Below are positions 34,357 to 43,820 of a stretch of DNA of 64,000 nucleotides, piece after piece; the first letter of the stretch is position 1; every line of letters starts with the position of its first letter. The notes under the pieces are model-generated. The model saw nothing but the letters and a program-made list of their open reading frames with translations, ran no database searches and was not told where the DNA came from. The DNA is from Roseburia sp. 499. Its GTDB lineage: Bacteria > Bacillota > Clostridia > Lachnospirales > Lachnospiraceae. The translations under genes and the position numbers were made by a program. The stretch is taken from NCBI RefSeq assembly GCF_001940225.2, contig NZ_CP135164.1:3317826-3381825 (forward strand). The letters run 5' to 3'.

Positions 34357-36531
34357 ATGAGAAAACGTGAAATGACAAAGCTTATGGCAGCTGAGGCACA
34401 TAAGCGAATGAAATCCGCACAGTCGTTGGTAGTCATTGGTCCAACATCGTCAGGAAAGAGCACATTGGTTTATGCATTGGTAAATCATAAGTTGATTAAG
34501 TTCATCATGGTTGGTGTGGGTGATAAGTGTCAGACAACCATAATTCCATGCAACTTTATGTTTGATGCGAGAATAGAGAGAAATGAAGATTTTTCAATCC
34601 AAATCAAAAGTAAGTCATTTTCTACAAAGCCAATTCATATGAAGGTTATGGAGATGCTTGCAAAGCAATTTGCTGCAAATGATTATGATTGTGCTGATAC
34701 TATTGATTCAATTGATGAAGCAGCATTTCAGATGGTTCTTGAACCTACTGATGCTTCATATCATCTCGGAAAGCTAGCGGATGAAATTTCTATTGAACAG
34801 TTTAAGCTAGTAATTAATACAGCACTACTCACTATTGAGAATGCTGAAGAACCTTTCCTTAATCGAGTAAAAGCGAAGAAGAAAGAACCGGATAAGCGCA
34901 AAGTTTCAATAGAAGAGATCAGAAATATTGTGATGGAAGATATGTGGAGTGAGTTGAACCCAATCTTGTTAGAGGAATACCAGGCTTGGTTAAATAGTAT
35001 TGGCAAACTTATTTCTGATAGATTAGACAAGTGCCTTGGTTGCATAGATGACCCTAACAGTATACTTGAGTACACTGTTGATGAGAATGATGCTGAGCTA
35101 AAGTATGGAGGTGCGATTTTACAAAGCCTTTTTGATCCTTTTGAACCATATAGTTTAGTAATCGAGGATATGACTGTTGCCTGCAGACCTAGAGAGGAAC
35201 TTATAAAACAGTTCGATGATAAAATCCCTCTTAGATTTTGTTTGCGAGACACCATGGGACTTAATCAGATTAGTGCAGACAATAATTCTATAAAGGATGC
35301 GCTTGATATAGCATTAAATTGTAGCCCGGATAGCATTTTACTTTTAATGAATTTGGAAGAAAAGGATGAGGTTATCATTGATTGTTGTGAGGCAATTAAT
35401 ACAAGGGTAAGTAAAGCACAGAAACTTGATATTCCAATCTATGTAATATTTACTAAAGCTGACAGAGTGATTAGTAATATTATTAATAAAGCAGAGCGCG
35501 ATACGGTTGAATTAAGACAAGAGGATTATTCGAAGAATATCTGTGGAGCTATTGATACTATGGAAAAGAGCATTAAGAAATACCTTACATGTCTCAAAAA
35601 TCAAGACTCAACGTGGCTTTCAATCAGATATATGGAAGAAAAAATTGATCCAATACAGACTGCATTAAGAGACTTAAATGATGAAAGACGACGCAAGTTT
35701 ACTCAAGATGGTTTGTACGAATTCATTAACGAAGTACTGATGGAAACACAGATGAGAATTCTTCCAAAGGGAATGAAAGCCCCTTTATTTGTTACTGTGA
35801 AAGAAACAAGCTCGCCTGCTATCAATATAAGTGTAATACAAGGGGTTATCAGTACAGAATACAGCCAAATTGTTTCAGCACTAACTACTGAAAAGGCAAT
35901 TGTAAATGGATATCAGATTACCGACACACGTAGGATTCACGGAAGGAGTGTAGTTAGGTATTATGAGAACCTTCAGGTGGGCTTAGGGTATACGACAAAT
36001 GCGTATGTATATGGTAATTTTAGTATCAATATGAAGGGTATGTTAAGAAAAGTGCTTGAAAAATATATTCCTGATTTCCTTACATTGTATGAAAGCGAAG
36101 CTATCAAAACTTTGGCTGATAATCTAGATGATGTCGAACTGGATTATATTATAGAGGAATTAGACGCAAACAAAGATATTACAAGATTTGCGTTTTCGGA
36201 TATTAATCCGGCGGTATTTGATGGATTACCTGAGAAGGCTAGAAAAATTCAGAAGTTACACTTGATTTTCAGACATTACTTTGCTGCTTCTGAGAAGTAC
36301 AATATGGTTATTGATAAGGTTGCATTTAATCTCTCATATGGAAATAAGATTATTCGCAATATGGTTGATCAAAAGTACAATGAACCATATATAACATACG
36401 ACCAGACTATTAGAGATATGCAGGAAAACTTTATTAAGTTCTTCTCTTCCGAAAGATTTGCAGACATGCTTACTACAGAAATTAGTAATGCAATGACCGA
36501 GATTGTAAACAAGATGTTTGTGATTATTTAG
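34357..36531 (+). CDS. Large P-loop GTPase, unknown family
   Basis: A 724-residue protein with the GTPase signature order: G1 at G28-PTSSGKST, G3 as D298-TMG, and G4 as T366-KAD. About 180 residues inserted between G1 and G3 are helical. The C-terminal 330 residues are helical with no clear membrane segment. The overall form recalls dynamin-like or septin-like bacterial GTPases but I cannot name the family. The ATG at 34357 is preferred to an upstream in-frame ATG at 34321 because the latter lies in the hairpin loop without a ribosome binding site. Small zinc-ribbon genes follow. Confidence 0.75.
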   Translation: MRKREMTKLMAAEAHKRMKSAQSLVVIGPTSSGKSTLVYALVNHKLIKFIMVGVGDKCQTTIIPCNFMFDARIERNEDFSIQIKSKSFSTKPIHMKVMEMLAKQFAANDYDCADTIDSIDEAAFQMVLEPTDASYHLGKLADEISIEQFKLVINTALLTIENAEEPFLNRVKAKKKEPDKRKVSIEEIRNIVMEDMWSELNPILLEEYQAWLNSIGKLISDRLDKCLGCIDDPNSILEYTVDENDAELKYGGAILQSLFDPFEPYSLVIEDMTVACRPREELIKQFDDKIPLRFCLRDTMGLNQISADNNSIKDALDIALNCSPDSILLLMNLEEKDEVIIDCCEAINTRVSKAQKLDIPIYVIFTKADRVISNIINKAERDTVELRQEDYSKNICGAIDTMEKSIKKYLTCLKNQDSTWLSIRYMEEKIDPIQTALRDLNDERRRKFTQDGLYEFINEVLMETQMRILPKGMKAPLFVTVKETSSPAINISVIQGVISTEYSQIVSALTTEKAIVNGYQITDTRRIHGRSVVRYYENLQVGLGYTTNAYVYGNFSINMKGMLRKVLEKYIPDFLTLYESEAIKTLADNLDDVELDYIIEELDANKDITRFAFSDINPAVFDGLPEKARKIQKLHLIFRHYFAASEKYNMVIDKVAFNLSYGNKIIRNMVDQKYNEPYITYDQTIRDMQENFIKFFSSERFADMLTTEISNAMTEIVNKMFVII

Positions 36532-36544
36532 GAGGGCAATGCTA

Positions 36545-36748
36545 ATGAATGTAGATAATATTGTAAATCTCAATGAGTTAGAATCCACAGGAATTATTGA
36601 ATGTCCCTATTGTGGAAAGGGCAAGGCATACATTTATGGAGCGACTGGAATGCAGTCGAGTGGATGTAGTGTATGCAAGAGAATAGTCCTTTGGGATTTT
36701 GACAACAAAACAGCTTACAAAGCTTCTGCAAAGAAATTTGCAAGTTAA
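36545..36748 (+). CDS. Small zinc-ribbon protein
   Basis: A 67-residue protein with two cysteine pairs, CPYC and CSVC, spaced as in zinc ribbons. The ATG at 36545 is eight bases after GGAGGG; an ATG six bases earlier is too close. It lies 13 bases after the GTPase stop and is probably co-translated. It may bind nucleic acid or act as a small regulator. Confidence 0.7.
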   Translation: MNVDNIVNLNELESTGIIECPYCGKGKAYIYGATGMQSSGCSVCKRIVLWDFDNKTAYKASAKKFAS

Positions 36749-37206
36749 TATATAGATGCTACTTGAGCACCAGGGGCCGCATAGCGAGCTACCACTTAGC
36801 CGGGGCAGATAAACATTTAAGGAATAAGTTCTTTGTGTTTATGTGCACCGGTTTTTTTGTTGCAATTCGATGTCATCTAAAGACATTGGAATAAAAAAAT
36901 TTTTCATGCTGAAATATGCATAAAATCTAACTTTGAGAGATTTTGAGGTTTTGCAGTGCAAAATAATACTTGAAAAATTCTCCAATGCAGAGTATTATAC
37001 AAAAAGAACAAGTGTTCGATAAGATTGAATATTTGGGATCAGCTAGAGTATTCTGCAGTGGGGGACACGGGCTCGGTGTCTTACGGAAAACCCGCTTCAT
37101 TAGCCGCTAGATCAACGGCTATGGCTACATTTGCACGAGAATGACAATTCCCTTTTTTCTCGATGAGATGAACGTTACTATTTATCTTTATTGGAGGTGA
37201 ATTCTG
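36749..37206 (+). other. Structured non-coding interval between zinc-ribbon genes
   Basis: A 458-base gene-free stretch. After the terminator at 36800-36858 there is an inverted repeat ATAATACT/AGTATTAT (36963-36970 and 36991-36998), then hairpins GACAC/GTGTC near 37068 and TAGCCG/CGGCTA near 37100. The segment 37020-37160 is unusually GC-rich for the region and looks like a folded RNA. A weak promoter-like TTGAAT with TATTCT lies near 37023-37050. I cannot match it to a known RNA family. Confidence 0.5.
36800..36858 (+). terminator. Long intrinsic terminator after the first zinc-ribbon gene
   Basis: CCGG pairs with CCGG at the base, ATAAACA (36809-36815) pairs with TGTTTAT (36836-36842), and AAGGAA with TTCTTT inside; seven T residues follow at 36852-36858. 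Confidence 0.75.
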
Positions 37207-37404
37207 TTGCAAGAGATCACATTTTATTGCAAGAACTGTAAGAAGAGTTTGCATATGTCATATATTCTTACAGGAAACGATGATGCACCGGTGTTACCGA
37301 GTGTAACCATCAAGTGTACATGCTGTAAGCGTGTGTTAATGCTTAAGAAGTACACAGAAAAGAAACTGTTGGAACATGCTGTTGGGGATAGGTTTTACAT
37401 CTAA
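37207..37404 (+). CDS. Small zinc-ribbon protein
   Basis: A 65-residue protein starting at TTG 37207, six bases after GGAGGTGA. It carries CKNC near the N-terminus and CTCC in the middle (VTIKCTCCKRVLML), consistent with a zinc ribbon. It has its own non-coding surroundings and is not closely joined to its neighbours. Confidence 0.65.
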   Translation: MQEITFYCKNCKKSLHMSYILTGNDDAPVLPSVTIKCTCCKRVLMLKKYTEKKLLEHAVGDRFYI

Positions 37405-37470
37405 GCAGCTACAAGAACACTATACAACTGAATTAGTGCTCATCACGATACACGGGCATGACCCAAGAGA

Positions 37471-37525
37471 GGCGTGAAAAACATTTACCAGCGAGGACTG
37501 GGCGTTTTTCACGTCTTATTTTTTT
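37471..37525 (+). terminator. Intrinsic terminator after the second zinc-ribbon gene
   Basis: GGCGTGAAAAAC (37471-37482) pairs with GTTTTTCACGTC (37504-37515), allowing a G-U pair, and is followed by TTATTTTTTT. The loop is 21 bases. The bases 37405-37470 before it hold no gene. Confidence 0.85.
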
Positions 37526-37543
37526 ATCTGAATATGGAAATCG

Positions 37544-37588
37544 AAGGCTTTCTTCCTGGTAGCAACCGGGAGGGAGGCCTTTTCTTTT
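37544..37588 (+). terminator. Second intrinsic terminator before the 364-residue gene
   Basis: AAGGCTTTCTTCC (37544-37556) pairs with GGGAGGGAGGCCTT (37568-37581) with small mismatches, followed by T-rich sequence. Two terminators in tandem isolate the next gene strongly, so it should have its own promoter, or the second is an attenuator. Confidence 0.75.
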
Positions 37589-37662
37589 AGCCAATTTAAT
37601 ACCCAGAGGATGTGTGCGCTTCCTCCCAAGACAAATTTTTTAAGTCGCAGGAGGAAAAGAAT

Positions 37663-38757
37663 ATGCGTACAACATTAACATTTAACAGTAACTTGGAGTC
37701 TTTGTCAGATTATATGACAAGAGTAACAGCAATCCTTAGAGCTATAAGGGATAGCGTACCTGCAGCAGATGGCATTGATTACAGTGTTGAATTAACTAAG
37801 GCAGAGAAGATTGAGTTATTTCAGGAGACTTTAATTCTTGCCATTCAGGAGATGGAGAGAACTACAGGAAAGCATTGCACTCGTAAGCACCAGTTTGGAC
37901 AGGATGAAGAGGATTTTATTAGTAATTTCAAGATTGTTATTTCTGATAATTTGCTTTCGTTCAATGATTCTGTTCATCTTGAGGATGGAGAGAAGCAGTA
38001 TCAGTTTTCAACATTTCTTAAGCATCTTTCATCCGAAGCACTTATTCTTACCTATGCCGGTATGCATGGTGTAACCAGGGATGTTGAGAAGAAGTTTAAT
38101 CAGATTCTAAATTTAAGAAAGAGACTTGCAAAGGATAGAGAAAAAGACATTTATTCTATTACTCCAGAAATGATTCATGAAGTGAAGCCAGAATACTCTG
38201 TTAAGGATATCAAAGCAGTGTTTGATTATCTTGACGGAAGGATGTCAGTTGAACAGATGATTGAGGAGGACGGTATGGAAGGAGAAGCATTCGAGGATAA
38301 GAACCATGAAGGTCCTGATCTTAAGAATGAGGTAATGGATATTAACGTTCAGAAATTCTTTAATCTTTTCCTGGGAAAGATGAGTGATTTGGAGAAGTTC
38401 TTTGCCTTGATTGAGATTGGCTGTTCAGACAAGTACGCTTCTATGACTGTATCTCAGCTTGGTGTGGATCCGGTGTTTATGAATATTGTGGCTGCAGATT
38501 CAAGATATGCAAAGAACATTATGACTGGTGATGTGGTTATTAAAAGACCAGATCGTCACTCATATACAGACAGAGATATTGAGCTTAAAGATGTCAAATA
38601 TGTTGGCGGAACTGTGGTTCGTTATCAGAGAGAGCAGACCAGACTTCGCTGGGCGAAGCTTAGAGAGGTATTGACTGAGGATGATATTCTTGGAAATAAG
38701 AGTGTGGAGTACTTCCAGGAGAAGTGGGAGAAACTTATAAAGAAATATGATAACTAA
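37663..38757 (+). CDS. Unknown protein following the GTPase/zinc-ribbon module
   Basis: A 364-residue soluble protein; ATG 37663 follows GGAGG. It is largely helical, acidic and Lys/Glu-rich, with no signal peptide, membrane segment or recognised motif. The segment MIEEDGMEGEAFEDKNHEGPDL near residue 205 looks like a disordered linker between two helical domains. I do not recognise the family. Confidence 0.7.
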   Translation: MRTTLTFNSNLESLSDYMTRVTAILRAIRDSVPAADGIDYSVELTKAEKIELFQETLILAIQEMERTTGKHCTRKHQFGQDEEDFISNFKIVISDNLLSFNDSVHLEDGEKQYQFSTFLKHLSSEALILTYAGMHGVTRDVEKKFNQILNLRKRLAKDREKDIYSITPEMIHEVKPEYSVKDIKAVFDYLDGRMSVEQMIEEDGMEGEAFEDKNHEGPDLKNEVMDINVQKFFNLFLGKMSDLEKFFALIEIGCSDKYASMTVSQLGVDPVFMNIVAADSRYAKNIMTGDVVIKRPDRHSYTDRDIELKDVKYVGGTVVRYQREQTRLRWAKLREVLTEDDILGNKSVEYFQEKWEKLIKKYDN

Positions 38758-38903
38758 ATGGCCGATAAGTATTGGATTATTTTAAAAATCTGTTGTACTC
38801 GGTTTATAGATATTTTAAATTGTTATCAATAGTTTATTTGTGCAAAATATATATCTTAGTTGTTTAGAATGACGAGTTAATGAGCAGAATTACTGAAAAT
38901 ATA

Positions 38904-38932
38904 TTGACATTGTGCGAATGAAAGTGTATAAT
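38904..38932 (+). promoter_or_regulatory. Consensus SigA promoter for the riboswitch operon
   Basis: TTGACA (38904-38909), exactly 17 bases, TATAAT (38927-38932). This is a perfect match to the housekeeping consensus, so control must act after initiation, which fits the riboswitch that begins about 12 bases downstream. Confidence 0.92.
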
Positions 38933-38943
38933 TGTTGTTAGCT

Positions 38944-39022
38944 TGATATTGAGGCAAAGTATGTGAAAACATATGACGCAAAACTATAGGGACTGTAGAA
39001 TGTCAGCCAGTTGCAGTATTGA
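38944..39022 (+). ncRNA. Cyclic di-GMP-I (GEMM-I) riboswitch
   Basis: The aptamer landmarks are all visible: GAGGCAAAG, a P2 stem GTATGT-GAAA-ACATAT with a GNRA tetraloop, the hallmark GACGCAAA directly after it, a P3 region starting ACTATAGGG that contains GTCAGCCAG, and a closing P1 in which GATATTG (38945-38951) pairs with CAGTATT (39014-39020). P3 is short. A terminator hairpin lies six bases downstream, so the switch most likely acts on transcription termination. It places the downstream operon under control of the second messenger c-di-GMP. Confidence 0.87.
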
Positions 39023-39027
39023 TTATT

Positions 39028-39072
39028 AGACACAGTCTTTTCTACAAAATGGGAAAGCCTGTGTCTCTTTTT
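39028..39072 (+). terminator. Riboswitch expression-platform terminator
   Basis: AGACACAG (39028-39035) pairs with CTGTGTCT (39059-39066), then CTTTTT. It lies between the aptamer and the gene at 39092. The bases just before the stem overlap the end of P1, allowing mutually exclusive folding. Confidence 0.85.
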
Positions 39073-39091
39073 GTATCATGTGAGGTGAATT

Positions 39092-39292
39092 ATGAATGGA
39101 TATTTAAAAATTTCAGAAGTTTCAGAAAAGTGGGGGATTAAGGAGAGGAGAATCAATACTTTGTGCCTTGAAGGACGTATAGAAGGCGCTATCAAGTTTG
39201 GGAATACTTGGGCTATACCAGAAAATGCTGAGAAGCCAAAGGATGAGAGAATAAAGAGTGGTAAATATATTAAGGAAAAAAGATTAGTATGA
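39092..39292 (+). CDS. Small helix-turn-helix DNA-binding protein
   Basis: A 66-residue protein: YLKISEVSEKWGIKERRINTLCLEGRIEGA is a winged helix-turn-helix of the excisionase/MerR type, followed by FGNTWAIPENAEKP and a basic tail. Such proteins are common in Firmicutes mobile elements. It is the first gene after the c-di-GMP riboswitch and may regulate the operon or act as an excision factor. A 208-base interval with no clear gene separates it from the helicase. Confidence 0.75.
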   Translation: MNGYLKISEVSEKWGIKERRINTLCLEGRIEGAIKFGNTWAIPENAEKPKDERIKSGKYIKEKRLV

Positions 39293-39500
39293 CATATAGT
39301 GTCTTGGTAATTATATATAATTGGTTAGGAACATTGAGCTATTAATTGTTCTACTAGTACGGCAGAGAAAGGCATGGTATTGAGGTAGATATCTAGTAAT
39401 AAAGATATTAGAAAAAATACTTGGTGTTCTTGGTGTGGGCATAATAGAAACAGTTGTGGTTGCTGATTTACCAAAGTCGTGAGATACGGGGATGAAAGAT

Positions 39501-42500
39501 ATGGCAAATGACAAAGATTTTACGAAATTGATAGCGGGAATTGTTGGTGCTAGTATTGCAGGTGTAGCGGTATCTGCAACGGTTAAAGGTGTTAAATCAT
39601 CAAGTAATAAAGACAAAGAAATAACCAATGCAACACACAAAAAAACATCAGATGATATTTTTGAGGAAGAACGTATCAAACAGGAAATGGATGATATGTG
39701 GAAACAAAAACAAATGGATGATATGTGGGAAGAACATAGAATTATGCAGCATTCAGTATGTGGCTCGGAAAGGAACAATATGGCAGATAGAAATGATAAT
39801 AGCTTTTATGACAATGATGAATATGAAATCGACGATTATGAAAATGAATATGACGAGGACGATGAGTATGATGAAGAAGACGAAACAGAAGAAATAGATA
39901 ATTCGGAAATGTCATTTTATGGACGCAACATTTGTATTTTGCTAAACGATAGTGAAGATGATAGAAGAAATAAATTAAAGACAAGCGAAGCAAATCTGGT
40001 TAAGAGATTCCCAAAATTAAAGGAATTATCTTCAATAGATAGAATGCAGCAAATCTTGGACGGATTATTTCCTGAAGGTTTTCAGAAGCAGATGTATGTA
40101 AGAAATCTTACCTTTACGGGTAAGAATGGTTATGATGTCAAGGTTCTTGGAATAAGACCTGAAAGAACACCAGGAGATTTTCTTGAAGGTTATTTACCAG
40201 ATGAAGTGTCTTTGCTTTTTAAAGGACATATTGCTGGGAAGGAATTTCGAGTTGATTCAGTCTTTGAAGTAATGGATACAGAGCAGCTTGACTTTGAGGT
40301 GGATGTTGTTGCCACTCCTTATCAATCTCCTGAAAGAATAGGGGCAAACTTCCTTTATGATATTTTGGATAATGCCGGTTCACTTACAGAATATACAGGT
40401 GAAAAACTTGAAGAGTGGAAGGAGTATTTGGCGTGGAAACGAGAACTTGCTAGTCGTCAGATTTATGGATGCAAGTATTTCAAGGTAGGATTCGACGAAG
40501 AAAAGAAAAGGTTGAATTTCTGGCTCGTCTTTGAAGATCCGGATACATTTAAGGCATTTAAGAAGTATTTAAGCCGTGATATTCAAGTTTTTGACAATAA
40601 CTATTCAAAGGATAAATGGCATTTTGATTTTGCTGGAGATATCAATAATAGAAAGCAGCGATTTAATAGTGTAGAACTTGGACGTTATAGAGGCGTTGTT
40701 AGCGAATACTATCTTAGGGATAATAGTGAATTCTTTGATGAAGAGCAGGAAGAAAAACATATATTAACCGAAGAAGAGTGGATGAGTGGCGACTATGATG
40801 ATGAAGTATATGAAGAGGAAACTTCAAAGGGAAGTATTTACGAAGCATATGATAATCCTTATATAGTTCAGGTTGCTTATGATCTTAATCGTAGAGATAT
40901 AGATGAGATAAATCAGCGTAATTTAGACGATGAGGAAGCAGTTCAGTATGTATACGATAATATTTTAGGTAATTACTATACGGATGGATTCTTGGCACTG
41001 TCTGCAATAGGAGATTTTGTACTTATTAGAAGATTCCAGCAGGCGATAGATCAGCTTGAAAGAGACGAATGCTATTCTCCAAACCTAGCCATGTGGCTTT
41101 TTAATGTAAACAGAGCAAGAACTCCTGAAGATATCGACATAGATATAGATAAGTGGCTTAACCCAAAAATAGAGAAAAATGAAAATCAGAAGGAAGCTGT
41201 TAGAAAAATGCTTGCTGCACCTGATTTATGTTTAGTTCAGGGTCCTCCAGGAACAGGTAAGACAACAGTTATTGCTGAGGCAATCTATCAGTTTGTTCGT
41301 AGAGGGGATAGAGTCCTTGTGGCATCGCAATCTAATGATGCGGTGGATAATGCATTGGAACGATTGGCAGATTCACCTGAAATTAGAGCTATAAGATTAG
41401 GTCAAAAAGGCAAGAAAAAGAGAAAAGTTGAAGATTTAAGTACCAGAAAGTTTGGAGAAGATGAGGCACTTAAATACTATTATCATGCTCTTTCACTTCA
41501 ACTATCGAAGAATTGGCTTGATTTGTGGGATTCACTAGAAAGCGGTGGTGTACAGTACGACACAGATATTCGAGATGCGAGCCTTTTTAACCAAGATATT
41601 GCTTCTTTAAATACAGAATTGTCAGGATTAAATCAGGAGTATGAGGATGTAAGAAAAGAATTTGCCTTATTAACAAAGGAATTTGAAAGGGCCAATGATG
41701 AAAATACAAAGTTAGAAGAGGATAGACATCAGTATCGACTGGCATCAGATTGTTTTAACGGTGAATCAGATTCACAGTTCTATTTGTCTGAGGACATGCT
41801 AAAAATCTTCGAAACAAAGCTGAATAAGCTTATAGATATTACTACAAAAGTAGGTATATACCTTACGCCTGGCTTGCTCGATGTTGAAGTAATGGGACTT
41901 GGAAAAGAACAAGCCTATGTATATATGATTTCCAAGAATCTTAAGACACTGAGCGGATTATGTGAGAAGATTCGGAGCGCAAAGGGAAATGATAGTAGTA
42001 ATGATGGAGAGATATTAATCCTTAATAGTCAGCTGTCTGATGTAAAGCAGAAACTTTTGGAGTGTTTGCAAGAAGATGACACTGATGGAGCCGCACAGTA
42101 TACAAAAGAAATGAAGTCGTTACAAAAGAGAATTGATGAACTTAAATTCTCGTCCTCGGTGGTTACTATTTCTGATGTTGAAAAGAGCATTTTGGGGAAA
42201 AATGTAATAGATGGTATTGAAGCTGGCGACACGGATAAATGGTTAGAAACATTTACTTTAGTTATCGATAAATGGACACAGGCTATTGCGTTAGCTTTGG
42301 CTACAGTTAAGGAAGAAATCGCATCACGAAAAAGTATAGATGTATCCGAAATAATAAAACGACGTTCTGTTGCTGAAAGTAAAGTGTCAGAAATTGTTGA
42401 AAGAATGGACAAAACGAAAGCTCAGATAATTACTAAAAAGCAAACGTTATTAAAACTAAGAGAAAAGTACGACATAGAATCCACTAATGCTAACGATATC

Positions 42501-43820
42501 ATTGCTCATATCAAGCAGTTAAAGGAAAACAATATTAGGCAGCTTAATGAGCAGAGAAGTTTTAGAAATGATTGGGAAAAAACAATTAGAGGTTTCAAAG
42601 AGCGTTTGGATGATGCAGATGCATTTAAGTATGACCAAGAACATTATCAGCAGATTTATATAAATGCATGTAATGTAGTAGGCATTTCTTGTACCGATAA
42701 TATGAGGAATCTAACTGATAACGGATACAATGACTTTGATGTTGTAATAATTGATGAGGTTAGTAAAGCGACTCCACCAGAACTTTTGATTCCATTAATG
42801 AAGGCACGTAAAGCAATACTTGTAGGTGACCATAGACAGCTTCCACCTATGTTCAAAGAGCACGAAGGGTCTTATAAGGAACTTGCCGAAAGCCAAGAAA
42901 ACGCACCAGAAGAGGTAAGAGATTTACTCACCCAGGATAATTTTAAGAGATTCCAAAAGATGGTTACTTCTTCATTGTTTAAGGATTATTTTGAACAAGC
43001 TGAAGATGAAATAAAGCATTCTTTGTTGGTACAGTATCGCATGCATACAGACATCATGGATATTATAAACCGATTCTATGAGCAACGTTTATCATGTGGT
43101 AATTCAGAAGAAGTTGAACGTATGGAGAAGAGCCACGATTTAACTATTAAAGGTGTAGATGGTAGTACTTTTATTACTCCGACAAGACATGCATATTGGA
43201 TTGACTCTTCTTTCACTCCGAGTGACAAGCCGATCTATGAGGTTAGACCTAATAATAGCACCTCAAATTATAATGTCTTGGAAAAGTATATTGTAATGGA
43301 GTTGTTAAAGAAAATTGCTGATGCATATAGAGAGCAAGGATATAACAAAAACAATAAAAAAACTGTTGGAGTTATCAGCTTTTATCAGATGCAGGTAAAC
43401 GAGATTAGAGAAGCGTTTAGAGAAGCAAAAAGAACATTTGATTTTTCGGCTATTGATGTGGATATTAATACAGTGGATAGATTCCAGGGTAAGGAAAAGA
43501 ACATCATCATTACTAGTTTGGTAAGAAACAACGAAAAGGGACGTGCTAGTAAGCATGTAGTTGCTTTTGAACGTATTAATGTTGCGTTTTCAAGAGCTCA
43601 GGAGCTTCTGTTTATTGTTGGTGCTAAACATATGTATGAGAATCAAGCTGTTCAACTTCCTAATATGGATATGCCGGGATTTAAGACGGCTCCTGTATAT
43701 AAAAACATTATGGAAGGACTTAACAGAAAAGGATGTTTTAAGACTTGCAATAAGATAATAACACCAGAAATAGAGGAAGAAATTATTGCTGAGTATAAAG
43801 AGATGGGGGGAAAATTATGA
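39501..43820 (+). CDS. Superfamily 1 helicase (Upf1/DNA2-like AAA_11/AAA_12)
   Basis: A 1439-residue protein. After a hydrophobic patch near residues 11-29 and a very acidic stretch (about 95-135), a helicase core begins near residue 550. Walker A is G581-PPGTGKTT, Walker B is IID1085-E1086, and the later motifs VQYRMH, GVISFYQ, VDRFQ1329G and VAFSRA are intact. A long helical insertion (about 680-1060) splits the core between motifs I and II. ATG 39501 is preferred because GGGG lies at a proper distance; ATG 39492 is the alternative. It overlaps the next gene by ATGA, so helicase and PIN nuclease are made together. Confidence 0.88.
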   Translation: MANDKDFTKLIAGIVGASIAGVAVSATVKGVKSSSNKDKEITNATHKKTSDDIFEEERIKQEMDDMWKQKQMDDMWEEHRIMQHSVCGSERNNMADRNDNSFYDNDEYEIDDYENEYDEDDEYDEEDETEEIDNSEMSFYGRNICILLNDSEDDRRNKLKTSEANLVKRFPKLKELSSIDRMQQILDGLFPEGFQKQMYVRNLTFTGKNGYDVKVLGIRPERTPGDFLEGYLPDEVSLLFKGHIAGKEFRVDSVFEVMDTEQLDFEVDVVATPYQSPERIGANFLYDILDNAGSLTEYTGEKLEEWKEYLAWKRELASRQIYGCKYFKVGFDEEKKRLNFWLVFEDPDTFKAFKKYLSRDIQVFDNNYSKDKWHFDFAGDINNRKQRFNSVELGRYRGVVSEYYLRDNSEFFDEEQEEKHILTEEEWMSGDYDDEVYEEETSKGSIYEAYDNPYIVQVAYDLNRRDIDEINQRNLDDEEAVQYVYDNILGNYYTDGFLALSAIGDFVLIRRFQQAIDQLERDECYSPNLAMWLFNVNRARTPEDIDIDIDKWLNPKIEKNENQKEAVRKMLAAPDLCLVQGPPGTGKTTVIAEAIYQFVRRGDRVLVASQSNDAVDNALERLADSPEIRAIRLGQKGKKKRKVEDLSTRKFGEDEALKYYYHALSLQLSKNWLDLWDSLESGGVQYDTDIRDASLFNQDIASLNTELSGLNQEYEDVRKEFALLTKEFERANDENTKLEEDRHQYRLASDCFNGESDSQFYLSEDMLKIFETKLNKLIDITTKVGIYLTPGLLDVEVMGLGKEQAYVYMISKNLKTLSGLCEKIRSAKGNDSSNDGEILILNSQLSDVKQKLLECLQEDDTDGAAQYTKEMKSLQKRIDELKFSSSVVTISDVEKSILGKNVIDGIEAGDTDKWLETFTLVIDKWTQAIALALATVKEEIASRKSIDVSEIIKRRSVAESKVSEIVERMDKTKAQIITKKQTLLKLREKYDIESTNANDIIAHIKQLKENNIRQLNEQRSFRNDWEKTIRGFKERLDDADAFKYDQEHYQQIYINACNVVGISCTDNMRNLTDNGYNDFDVVIIDEVSKATPPELLIPLMKARKAILVGDHRQLPPMFKEHEGSYKELAESQENAPEEVRDLLTQDNFKRFQKMVTSSLFKDYFEQAEDEIKHSLLVQYRMHTDIMDIINRFYEQRLSCGNSEEVERMEKSHDLTIKGVDGSTFITPTRHAYWIDSSFTPSDKPIYEVRPNNSTSNYNVLEKYIVMELLKKIADAYREQGYNKNNKKTVGVISFYQMQVNEIREAFREAKRTFDFSAIDVDINTVDRFQGKEKNIIITSLVRNNEKGRASKHVVAFERINVAFSRAQELLFIVGAKHMYENQAVQLPNMDMPGFKTAPVYKNIMEGLNRKGCFKTCNKIITPEIEEEIIAEYKEMGGKL

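Larger units (their letters stand above)
38758..39091 (+). other. Regulatory interval holding promoter, riboswitch and terminator
   Basis: A 334-base gene-free region. The first 145 bases are AT-rich without clear structure. From 38904 it holds, in order, a consensus promoter, a c-di-GMP-I riboswitch, a terminator hairpin and a GAGGTGA ribosome binding site for the gene at 39092. Confidence 0.85.

Noticed and set aside
37020..37160. tRNA-like cloverleaf in the GC-rich block
   Set aside because: Hairpins are present but no T-loop consensus, anticodon arm of proper size or 3' acceptor end could be found.
39293..39500. Short hydrophobic peptide frame (VIKILEKILGVLGVGIIETV) upstream of the helicase
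   Set aside because: No ATG, GTG or TTG start is in place and the frame is opened only by a stop, so a functional gene is not supported.
39628..39897. 89-residue Met-rich frame inside the helicase gene
   Set aside because: It is a shadow of the acidic, repetitive N-terminal part of the helicase in another frame.
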